Positions 17,210-24,671 of a stretch of 24,671 bases of DNA are shown here, one piece after another (the first letter of the stretch is position 1; every line of letters starts with the position of its first letter). Position numbers and translations under genes: made by a program. The notes beneath the pieces were generated by a model. It was given only the letters and a program-made list of their open reading frames with translations, was not told the origin of the DNA and searched no databases. The DNA comes from Chara braunii (lineage: Eukaryota > Streptophyta > Charophyceae > Charales > Characeae), in the NCBI GenBank assembly GCA_003427395.1, contig BFEA01000325.1, forward strand, positions 362,059-386,729, given 5' to 3'.

Positions 17210-17824
17210 GGTGACTGACGAGAAAGAGCTCCGACGAAGCCAACTGCAGAGATGACAAAGATAAAACAAAAAACAGTCCAATCGAAGTATAAACAAACTA
17301 ATCACCGTACCACGACTGGCAGAGCGTAAAGTGTACACGACAACCAAAACAAAGAAGAATGAAAAGGGTGGGGGCGTAGAAAGATCAGAGGGGGGAAGAA
17401 AAAAAAAAAACTTGAAAAAAGCCAAGCATTCTGGACTAATCGTAGTTTATTACTCTCAAATCCACGGAAAAAAAATACACGGAATGGAGAAAAGGAACTC
17501 GACGTAACTGGAAAATAACTGTTATGCAAAGGGGTGGGGTGGTGGGGGGGGCGGGGAGGGGGGGGGAATTCATCACAGAAAACCCCCTGCACAGTGCACA
17601 TTGAAAATCTTGAAAATAAGTTACCACAGAAATCTACAAGGTCATCACCCGCCGGAATTTGTGCAATGTGTACTTCATGTGCATTTGTGCGTGCGAATAC
17701 ATTTGTGTTATCTGCAAGACTAAGTGTGTATCTCACACTCTGACAAGTGAACCCTCGAGAGCAGGTTTATTGCGTTTATTTCTCTGATTTTTTCATATTG
17801 TGTGCATAGTTTTGAATTTCTGGA
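17210..17824. other. Upstream region of the lectin gene
   Basis: The 5' leader and promoter of the minus-strand lectin should be here. GTTTATACTT (minus strand, about 17290) is a poor TATA match. G-rich tracts occupy 17533-17567. A minus-strand frame at about 17580-17736 (peptide with HIAQIPAGDDLVDFCGNL) has a protein-like look but no recognised family or start context. On the minus strand AATAAA occurs twice near 17770-17785. Confidence 0.3.
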
Positions 17825-18020
17825 ATTTTTGTAATTTGAGGGATAATTCTGATTAACCATTAATAACTCTGATTAACCATTCATATATTAAAAAAACGAC
17901 CTTGCGCTGCTACATTTTCTATTTTTGTAATTTGAGGGATAATTCTGATTAACCATGAATAACTCTGATTAACCATTCATATATTAAAAAAACGACCTTG
18001 CGCTTCTACAGTTTCATCAT
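17825..18020 (+). repeat. 106-bp tandem duplication
   Basis: ATTTTTGTAATTTGAGGGAT starts copies at 17825 and 17931. The copies are nearly identical through ATTAAAAAAACGACCTTGCG, and each contains CTGATTAACCAT twice. It is non-coding. Confidence 0.85.
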
Positions 18021-18080
18021 GCGGGGACCAATCTTTTTTTGTGCATTCCTCTAAGAGAGCGATCGAGGTCTCCTCGGGGT

Positions 18081-18323
18081 GGGGGGTGGGGTGGGCTACC
18101 CAGCAAGGAGGATTGGATTGAACGCCTGAACCTGGACGTGTTTGGTGTTTGTGGAGGATTGGATTGAACGCCTGAACCTGGACGTGTTTGGTGTTTGTGG
18201 AGGATTGGATCGAACGCCTGAATCCGGACGTGTTTGTTGAGCCGCGCAAAAAATCGCGACCGATTTGCTCTTCTGCATCCAGGCGCTTAATCCAATCCTC
18301 TCTGCTAGTGTAGCTCCCCCCTC
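18081..18323. mobile_element. Inverted-repeat element with three internal 46-bp repeats
   Basis: GGGCTACCCAGCAAGGAGGA...TTGGATT at the left is complementary, with small gaps, to AATCCAATCCTCT.TGCTAGTGTAGCTCCC at the right. Three 46-bp copies of GGAGGATTGGATTGAACGCC... start at 18107, 18153 and 18199. Similarity of the GAGGATTG ends and the CTGGACGTGTT core to 9480-9635 suggests one family. No gene inside. Confidence 0.6.
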
Positions 18324-18621
18324 AAGGATAAAATCTGCGCGCGTTCTATTCAGGGGAAAAAGGTATTATGCATCAGTCCTACCTAGTAGACTATATACTT
18401 TCGGAAATTCGGTCATACAAGGATAAAATACTATTTTCTTTCATTTTCTCTCAAAAAATTCAAAATCATATAACTTAACATTTTCATAGCCTCGAGAGAG
18501 TACCTCCGTCGCAATTCTGCATCATCATACCCTTCCCCTTGGCACTGGACGAGACCGGTCGCGACTTGCCAATGCGGCTTTCGTTGCCGTTGTGCTTTTC
18601 TGTTGCACATCCCGGGCTACC
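18324..18621. other. Non-coding spacer
   Basis: AAGGATAAAAT occurs twice (about 18324 and 18419); no other structure or gene was seen. Confidence 0.35.
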
Positions 18622-18725
18622 CTCTTCCCCCGAATACAACGTACGGTCATTATAGCTGTATCTGGACTGAAAGACGCCTCAAATACAGCTATAAAATGAC
18701 CGTACGTTGCATTCGGGGGAAGAAG
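18622..18725. mobile_element. Foldback MITE-like element, CCCGAATACA family
   Basis: CTTCCCCCGAATACAACGTA at the left is complementary to TACGTTGCATTCGGGGGAAG at the right with one mismatch. Pairing extends through GGTCATT..TATAGCTGTAT. It is about 104 bp. Confidence 0.75.
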
Positions 18726-18860
18726 GCAGTTCCCACTTTCGGGTTTTCTTTTTTCTAACACACGCACTCATTTCCCACCGATTCTTGGAAGCGATCGGTC
18801 CAGTTGCTCATCACCGGCATGCGGCATGCCAGTTACACCAAAAGTGTACGAACTGGCCTG

Positions 18861-18965
18861 CAGTCTTCCCCCGAATACAACGTACGGTCATTATAGCTGA
18901 ATTTGGGCTATCTTTCAGTCTAAATTCAGCTATAATGACCGTACGTTGTATTCGGGGGAAGACTG
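18861..18965. mobile_element. Foldback element with perfect 44-bp arms
   Basis: Arms 18861-18904 and 18922-18965 are exact reverse complements (ends CAGTCTTCCCCCGAATACAA and TTGTATTCGGGGGAAGACTG) around a 17-nt loop. It has the same family ends as the copy 240 bp upstream. Perfect arms suggest recent origin or gene-conversion-like maintenance; a transcript would form a long hairpin. Confidence 0.8.
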
Positions 18966-19440
18966 TAGATCTATTGGCACACCCCTCAAGGCTCAAACTG
19001 TTAAAAAACAGACCACAAGGAATCCTGCTAGAAAAGTTAAAACTCCATCTGGAATCTGGAAGCAGATGAGTACGGAAAAAAAATACTGCAATTCGGAATT
19101 ACCTAGGTCTGGACACCACAAGGAATCCAGCTGGGTACAGCGGTCATCCGCCTATCCAAATCAAGAGGCTACGTGTTCGAGACGCTTCGGGCTACTGTCC
19201 GATAGTATCTGTGGAAACAACGAGACCACGTGGTACGCAAAGGTGACACCTCTTCTGTCCACCAAATCATCCTCAGAATCGATAATCAAAATTAGATTGG
19301 AACAAAATAGTAAATAGAGCACCAGGATGTACAGCCGGGGTTCGCTGGTTCAGAAAACAGTGGACCGCGTACCCACAGCTGGTTTTAACAAATGGCTGCA
19401 CAGGGGACATCATGTTCGGAGCTCTTTTGAAATATAATAG
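18966..19440. other. Non-coding or unassigned stretch
   Basis: A plus-strand frame of 123 codons overlaps the foldback end and has no recognised domain. ACCACAAGGAATCC recurs at about 19012 and 19117. Nothing else can be supported. Confidence 0.3.
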
Positions 19441-19512
19441 GGTTGCAATAATAGGAGGGGTTGCAATAAAAGGAGGGGTTGCAATAATAAGAGGGGTTGC
19501 AATAATAGGAGG
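19441..19512 (+). repeat. 18-bp minisatellite, four copies
   Basis: GGGGTTGCAATAATAGGA with minor changes starts around 19441, 19459, 19477 and 19495. The period is six codons, so all frames stay open, but no gene context supports translation. Confidence 0.85.
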
Positions 19513-19860
19513 ACGAGGAGGAGGGGGTCGACGACAACGGCCATCACGACTATCACGAGATTTATCTTACGTATCGTTAGGCTCGAACATGAGGAGGACG
19601 AGGAGGAGGAGGAGGACAGAGGGGAGAAAGATCGGAGGGAGGGGAGAAGGAGGAGGAGTAGGGAAAGAGAATCAATAGCCCGAGGGGAACGACGACGACG
19701 ACGAAGACTACGTACCGTCAGGCTCGGGTTGGGCAAAGCAGGAGGAGGAGGAAAAGTGGACAGAGAGGAGAAGCAGGAGGAGGAGGAGGAGGAAGAAGAC
19801 GAAGAGGAGAAAGAGCAGGAGGAGGAGAAGGGAGAGGAGAAGCAGTAGGAGGGAGATGGA
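19513..19860 (+). repeat. Purine-rich GAG/GGA stretch
   Basis: Long blocks of GAGGAGGAG, GACGACGAC and GGAGAAGGAG on the plus strand, broken by two CGT(A/C)TCGTTAGGCTCG-like segments (about 19570 and 19715). It is low complexity and its frames are not credible. Confidence 0.7.
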
Positions 19861-19954
19861 GAAGATTATGATCAAATATATTAGGGCTCACCGTTGGGTT
19901 CGCGGCCACGCACTCTCCGTACAAAATCTCGATAATATCTCCCTGATTCTTCGT

Positions 19955-20133
19955 CGTACGGAAACCGATAGAATCAAATCCTCGTACGGAAACCGATAGA
20001 ATCAAATCCTCGTACGGAAACCGCGAGAATCAAATCGTCGCACGGAAACCGCGAGAATCAAATCGTCGTACCGAAACCGTTAGAATCAAATCGTCGTACG
20101 GAAACCCCACGCTAGAATCAAATCGTCGTACGG
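19955..20133 (+). repeat. 28-bp minisatellite, six units plus
   Basis: CGTACGGAAACCG followed by AGAATCAAATCGT starts at 19955, 19983, 20011, 20039, 20067 and 20095. A partial unit follows at 20127 after a 4-bp insertion. The unit core CGTACG is self-complementary. Confidence 0.9.
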
Positions 20134-20199
20134 AAGTGAGACCGCCAGAGTCGAGCAACGCACACTAGGCATAAAATATACCAAGACGATGTCGTTTTC

Positions 20200-20254
20200 T
20201 CCTCTCCTTGAGAATGCCCAGCGTTCCTCCTCTCCTTGAGAATGCCGATAATAT
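20200..20254 (+). repeat. Direct repeat TCCTCTCCTTGAGAATGCC
   Basis: Two copies of this 19-mer are about 32 bp apart; no other structure. Confidence 0.7.
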
Positions 20255-20820
20255 GCCACACCGTTCGCCGAGGAGGCGTTCTGCTGCCGGCGCCGATCTC
20301 GACAGGCCAAGCGCAGACCGAGCAGGCAATTGCGCAAATGAGAAGTAGCGCAGCCCGCACTCAAAAAATCGCGTAATGCATCAGCGGAGCTCGCGCTTCT
20401 CATATTCATATCATCTATAAATCGTAAGGGCATGGATTTTTATCTCCTTTTCTTCTTTTCTCTGGGTGTGTATGTTTTTTCCCTTCTTTTTTTTTTCCCA
20501 CACTTGGACTTTCTCTGCTAACCTTTGGACGTGATTGCTGTCAGATTAACACACAGGGGGCCGTAATTACAGTCAGATACACGTAGGAAGTGAGTGTATG
20601 CCCTAAGTTGAAAATGTACTCCTTTTTTTGTTTTTCGTTTTTTTTTTGTACTCGCCAATTTTGAATATTGACGAATGCATCTTGCCAGGTTCTAGCGCGC
20701 GATCCCTCGGCGTTCCTGCATTTCGCAAGTACCTGTGTGGAAGCACGGCTTTCGGGTCATGCCCGCCAGCCTCACGGCCGCCGGATCAGGCCGTATCCAC
20801 GGAGTGACAGCCTAGACTAA
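20255..20820. other. Non-coding spacer
   Basis: Mixed sequence with T-runs near 20490 and 20640 and a small hairpin (ACGGCC/GGCCGT, about 20774-20795). No gene or RNA is recognised. Confidence 0.35.
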
Positions 20821-20982
20821 TATGCAGCCTACGCTGAGTGAACCTGGTCCACTCTGGAGAGTGTGTACGGTTCACGTTATACGAACTACCGCGGCGAATA
20901 CTATGCAGCCTACGCTGAGTGAACCTGGTCCACTAAGGAGATTATGTACGGTTCACGTTATACGAACCACCGCGGCGAATCA
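20821..20982 (+). repeat. 81-bp tandem duplication
   Basis: TATGCAGCCTACGCTGAGTG starts copies at 20821 and 20902. Each contains GTGAACC and GGTTCAC as inverted arms. The period is 27 codons, so a repeated peptide is open in one frame, but no gene context supports it. The copies differ at about eight positions clustered in the hairpin centre. Confidence 0.85.
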
Positions 20983-21243
20983 GGTTGACGTTGTCCGCAA
21001 GCGCGGGGGCGGCAAGCGGCGGCAAGGACTACAAAACGTGGCGAATCTGGCGTCGAGAGATAAAAAACGTGCGTTGTCTCAAACCGCGTTACTTTAGGGA
21101 ATTCTTCGTTTCTTTTTTCTTTTCACTTTTTACTTTTTTTTTTTGTTTTTTTTTTTTCAGAAACGTGAAGCCTAAACCAGCATACGGGCCTAGGGCCTCG
21201 GTGCACTACGCTAGACACATGAAAAATTTCAATTTCAAGAGTA

Positions 21244-21372
21244 AGGACGTCGCTCCACTACTCTCGACATGTGCGCAAAAATACAAAAATTCATGGCCGT
21301 GCATCTTCCGATGTTCTAGCGCATGATTCCCTCTCGTTTTGCACATTTCGAGAGTAGTGGAGCGAGGCCCTA
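21244..21372. mobile_element. Nested MITE-like element, about 129 bp
   Basis: CGCTCCACTACTCTCGACAT near the left end pairs with ATTTCGAGAGTAGTGGAGCG at the right. The right terminus reads GAGGCCCT. It is inserted into the left arm of the larger complex. Confidence 0.6.
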
Positions 21373-22317
21373 AGGGGCTCGCCACACAGCCTTTCGAACC
21401 GAGGCATTTCTCGAAAGTGGTCAGATGAAAATCGAACGGCCGGCCGTTCGAAAGAAAACCCCCCTTCGCCACACAGGGCCTCGTTCCACACCACTAGAAA
21501 ATCCTAACTTTGTAAGGGCGCCCTTACTGGCCGAGGGTGATTAATTTACACTAACTTGTTTTTTTGTTCCACAACACCCTACACTTACTCGCCCTTACAT
21601 CTGAGGTGAGGAGGGCGGGTGTCAGATTTTCGGCCTGTCGGCCACGGATTCGCTGGGAAAACAACAACCCTGGGCAGCATCCGTCAAATACGCGCCACGT
21701 ACGTCCCCACCCTCACATTTCTAGTCACCTCCGGGGGCTCCCTAGAGATTTCGCCTCGTTTTGCCTGGGCTGCCCTAAAAAAGTGAGGGCGGACCCTAAA
21801 AGCCCACAATGTGGAAACATTCTGCAGTTCGTTTTTTTTTCCTGAGGGTCCTTACATTTTTAGTGGTGTGGAACGAGGCCCACAGACTTTTATTCGCCCT
21901 TTCGAATTCCGTCATTGTACCCCAACAAAAATGGCTGTTGGCAGGGTAGCGCCCCTGAGAGATGGTCATCGTGAAGGCCCTTTTTTTCTTTTTCCATCCT
22001 AATCTTCTGTGTATCGTTCCAATTTTAACGGATGTCCCGAAGGACTGAAGGCCCTTTTTTTTTTTTTTTTTTTTTTTTTAGTTTTCCAATGAGTGGCGGC
22101 CGCGAAGGCCCATTTTCACAAGACCCAATTGAGGCTTTTGAGTTTCGGGCCGTGACAGGGGGAGGGACAGGCCACTTTGAAATGCCTTTTCAAGTGCATT
22201 CGGACTGACACCTTTAGAAACATGAAAAGTGGGAGTTGGCTCGAGAGGCTGTGTGGCGAAGATGGAATCTCCATTTTTCAGTGTGGAATCTCCATTTTCT
22301 GTGTGGCGAGCCCCTAA
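21372..22317. mobile_element. Nested element, about 945 bp, ends GGGGCTCGCCACACAG
   Basis: AAGGGGCTCGCCACACAG at the left and CTGTGTGGCGAGCCCCT at the right are inverted repeats. The interior has TCGAACGGCCGGCCGTTCGA (a perfect 20-bp palindrome, 21432-21451), three GAAGGCCC blocks each followed by T-runs or T-rich DNA (about 21974-22110), and the inserted element at 21476-21881. No credible coding frame. Confidence 0.6.
21476..21881. mobile_element. Innermost nested element, about 406 bp
   Basis: GGGCCTCGTTCCACACCACT at the left is the exact reverse complement of AGTGGTGTGGAACGAGGCCC at the right. It sits within the 21372-22317 element, so it was probably the later insertion. The interior has CTTACTGGCC and AAAAGTGAGGGCGG segments and no gene. 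Confidence 0.7.
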
Positions 22318-22751
22318 GTCTAGCGCTGTCAGACTCCTGGATTGGCATCAAGTGCTTACTCCGGACTCTCGCCTCGCGTGAGCATTCTTGACTGTCGGGC
22401 AAAACTGAAAAGACACTACACTACAGGGCAGCGACGATTTGTCCACCGAGACTGGAAGCCAACTCTCGAATTTGACAAACCGCACGAAGGCCTCCTTTGA
22501 AAAAAATGCCCCTGCAGGCGTGAACTGTGGAAGCTTCAAGAGCTCGTCTGAAGGGCTGTTTCTGACACCTCTTGAAGCGCCGGATCAAGAGCACTTTTCC
22601 ACAGTTAGTGCAGCGATGACTCACTCTCGATGTTTTCGAGAGTGAATCTGACAGCTCTTGAATGGAAATTCAAGACGCGGCATCAAGAGTTAGTGCAGTG
22701 GTGATGAACTCTTGATTTCTCAAGATTCAAGAGTAGTGCAGCGAGGCCCCT
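22318..22751. repeat. Left arm of a large inverted repeat
   Basis: It starts GTCTAGCGCTGTCAGACTCC and ends GTAGTGCAGCGAGGCCCCTA. It is closely complementary to 22860-23324 over its whole length with scattered substitutions and indels, by eye roughly nine in ten bases. It contains a TCACTCTCGA/TCGAGAGTGA hairpin near 22619-22643. Confidence 0.8.
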
Positions 22752-22859
22752 AGTTGCACTACTCGCCATCCGTCACAATTCGGGCCGTCACAATGTGGAG
22801 AGTGAAAAAAATGAGAATCCTGTCGAACTTGAGGCCTGGTTGCACTTACTCGCCACTAT

Positions 22860-23324
22860 GGGCCTCGCTGCACTACTCTTGAATCTTGAAAAATCAAGAC
22901 TTCATCACCGCTGCACTAACTCTTGATGCCGGGTCCTGAATTTCCATTCAAGAGCTGCCAGATTCACTCTCGAAAACGTCGAGAGTGAGTCATCGCTGCA
23001 CTAACTGTGGAAAAGTGCTCTTGGTCCAGCCCTTGAAGAGGTGTCAGCAACAGCCCATCAGACGAGCTCTTGAAGCTTCCACATTTCCCGCCTGCAGGCG
23101 CCTTTTTTTCAAACGAGGCCGACCGGACCCTTCGTGCGGTTTGCAAATTCAAGAGTTGGCCTCCAATCTTGGTGGATAAATCGTCGCTGCCCTGTCGTGC
23201 AGTGTCTTTTCAGTTTCTTGATCTTATGTCCGACAGTCAAGAATGCTCACGAGAGTCGAGAGTTCGGAGTAAGTGCAGCGACGACGGCACTTGATGCCAA
23301 TCCAGGAATCTGACAGCACTAGAC
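22860..23324. repeat. Right arm of the large inverted repeat
   Basis: It starts GGGCCTCGCTGCACTACTCT and ends CTGACAGCACTAGAC. A 108-bp spacer separates it from the left arm, itself bounded by TTGCACTACTCGCC and TTGCACTTACTCGCC in direct orientation. It carries about 30 extra bases relative to the left arm. Frames read from both arms are mirror shadows and not genes. Confidence 0.8.
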
Positions 23325-23394
23325 GTACTCTTGAAATTTTTCATGTGTCTAGCGTAGTGCAACGAGGCCCTATATTTCTTCTACGGGGTAACTT

Positions 23395-23558
23395 CGACGC
23401 AGTCACGAAAACAGTTTGTAATTGCACTTCAGGCAATCCCACGAATACAACACACCCCCACGCGCCCCCGCAGGACCCGAAACATAGGTCATATACATTC
23501 AGCATTACCGGCCCTTTTGCCTCAAGAGCAATTACAAACTCAAACCCTGACTGCGCCG
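23395..23558. mobile_element. MITE-like element, 31-bp inverted ends
   Basis: CGACGCAGTCA...AGTTTGTAATTGC at the left and GCAATTACAAACT...TGACTGCGCCG at the right are complementary at about 24 of 31 positions. The element is 164 bp. It follows the nested complex by only 22 bp and shares no terminal motif with it, so it is a separate family. Confidence 0.6.
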
Positions 23559-24343
23559 TAGTTTTCTTTTCTTCTACAGAAAAGTTCAAAATTTTTGTCT
23601 ACCTGATGTCGGCTCGTGAAGCCGTGTTGTGACGAACTGCTTTCTGCAACCGTGCGGATTCCTGTGCAAGGCTGTATCGGGGGGGGGAAGGGAATTGGCT
23701 GAGTCGGAATGGCCTGGCGGTTTGCATGGATGCCCCTGCTTTTTCTTGTCTCATTCGATTGAAGGCTGGTCAAGACCCACGACGGTTGATAGTTGATCGT
23801 GCCTCAGCAAGCGCGACGAATAAACAGTTGTCATAGCTTATTTTTTGTTCTGCTGTGGGAAATGAGAATTTTGGCGCGATTGTCGCGCGGGGAAATCTTT
23901 TTGAATTTTCAACTAATGTCGAGCCCCTGCGGCCTCTCAGAATTTGCTTCATTCGGATTTTTCTTTTTGTAATTGGGACTTAGAATAAAAATTTGGGCGC
24001 ATCATAATTTCCGTTGCGCGGCGCTTCCTGCTTGCGCAAGCTCGCCCGCGTCGGGAACTGTGTTCTAACTTTCCTGCGCCTTAATCTCGTGTGTAACTGT
24101 AATCTTGATTTTGGTGGGCGTCATCGCAACTGTAATCCTCTCGTTCTTGATATCTTTTCTGACGCCCTTGCTCGCGCGTATCTCTCCTCCGTCCTATTGG
24201 CCTAAACGCTTGCATGACCGGATTGGTGTGTAGAGTGTGACTACGTCCCCCATGCCGCGGCCTGGTCATGCAGGCGTAGGCACTTCCGCCTTCTTCCTCC
24301 CACCAAAACATGATCTCAAGTATCTCGCGCAAAGCATGCTTTC
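23559..24343. other. Spacer, probably upstream region of a gene to the right
   Basis: No element or gene is supported. CTATTGGCC near 24196 could be a CCAAT-type box (reverse) for the TATA candidate at 24344, and CTTGCGCAAG is palindromic near 24033. Confidence 0.3.
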
Positions 24344-24350
24344 TATAAAT
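24344..24350 (+). promoter_or_regulatory. TATA box candidate for a rightward gene
   Basis: CTTTCTATAAATCTCGC is a good TATA context. Transcription would start near 24375, 60 bases ahead of a consensus splice donor. Confidence 0.45.
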
Positions 24351-24374
24351 CTCGCAAGTACGATTAATTTATCT

Positions 24375-24435
24375 CTCTAGGACTTTTTGGAGTTAGCGCG
24401 GTCGAGAGGATCGGCTAACGAGCAGGAGTTGGCAG
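24375..24435 (+). other. Possible 5' leader exon ending in a splice donor
   Basis: GTTGGCAG|GTGAGTAG at 24435/24436 matches the donor consensus well. The stretch from the predicted start contains no ATG, so it would be an untranslated first exon. The (GA)n tract beginning 170 bp later would lie in the first intron. The gene body is outside the window. Confidence 0.35.
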
Positions 24436-24604
24436 GTGAGTAGAGAGTTGGGCAACCCGACGAGTTGGTGCTGGGCGGGCGGGGTTGACGTGGGGCCGCG
24501 ACGGACTGTGGCGCACGGGCGAACCTGACGGGCATGCTCGGGCCAAGCGGGGTGACAACTCAGAGTAGGTGCGTGGCGAGGGACTGCCCGCATCGAGATG
24601 TTGT

Positions 24605-24606
<2 letters not shown>

Positions 24607-24671
<65 letters not shown>
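24607..24671 (+). repeat. (GA)n microsatellite running off the window
   Basis: More than 30 perfect GA units up to the last base. Confidence 0.95.

Larger units (their letters stand above)
21191..23372. mobile_element. Nested inverted-repeat element complex with GGGCCTCG-type termini
   Basis: The outer ends are exact partners over their first bases: TAGGGCCTCG.TGCACTACGC...CATGAAAAATTTCAA at 21191 and its reverse complement ending at 23372. Inside are two large inverted arms (22318-22751 and 22860-23324). The left outer arm is interrupted by about 1.07 kb (21244-22317), itself made of smaller elements. No transposase frame is present, so all are non-autonomous. Confidence 0.7.

Noticed and set aside
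22421-23294. Overlapping frames of 60-74 codons with matching peptides on opposite strands
   Set aside because: They are mirror translations of the two arms of an inverted repeat.

Overview
This is eukaryotic nuclear DNA with no prokaryotic gene organisation. Three things point to the green-plant lineage. First, it holds a spliced gene for a two-domain beta-trefoil lectin that resembles the Euonymus-lectin (EUL/R40) family. Second, it holds a U2 snRNA-derived fragment whose 5' end (ATACCTTTCTCGG) is the plant-type U2 start. Third, it is very rich in (GA)n/(CT)n microsatellites and poly-A/poly-T runs. A charophyte alga or other repeat-rich streptophyte would fit, but the species is an inference and was not tested. 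One assembly gap (N) covers 10007-10827.

Layout. Bases 1-2600 are mostly non-coding, with an (AATC)n tract, a (CT)n tract, a (CTA)n tract and a few weak open frames. Bases 2800-4500 look like a TATA-driven, probably non-coding transcription unit (TATATAAG at 3209, two perfect hairpins in the leader, diverged tandem repeats, AATAAA at 4446), possibly a long-terminal-repeat remnant. Bases 4500-7250 show little beyond short hairpins and one TATA candidate. Bases 7250-9640 are a cluster of small inverted-repeat elements, tandem repeats and poly-A tracts. After the gap, 10828-12230 is low-complexity flank.

The one gene I can build with confidence is on the minus strand, 17209 down to 12234. It has four exons of 249, 276, 267 and 243 nt, all joined in phase 0 by GT-AG introns, giving a 344-residue protein with no signal peptide. 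Its three QxW motifs and its FALVN-type motif place it in the ricin-B/EUL beta-trefoil class, and one QxW motif exists only after splicing. The introns are crowded. Intron 1 carries a duplicated, frame-shifted copy of the end of exon 1 (a potential poison exon), an antisense U2-derived retrocopy and a foldback element. Introns 2 and 3 carry long (CT)n tracts, and intron 3 has an unidentified sense-strand open frame.

Bases 17800-24340 are dominated by non-autonomous inverted-repeat elements (MITE-like) and minisatellites. Two almost identical foldbacks lie near 18.6 and 18.9 kb; the second has 44-bp perfect arms. A nested complex at 21191-23372 contains at least four elements that share GGGCCTCG-type termini. 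The last 330 bases look like the start of another plus-strand gene: a TATA box, a short leader and a consensus splice donor, followed by a (GA)n tract that runs off the window. No transposase, rRNA, intact tRNA or CRISPR was seen.
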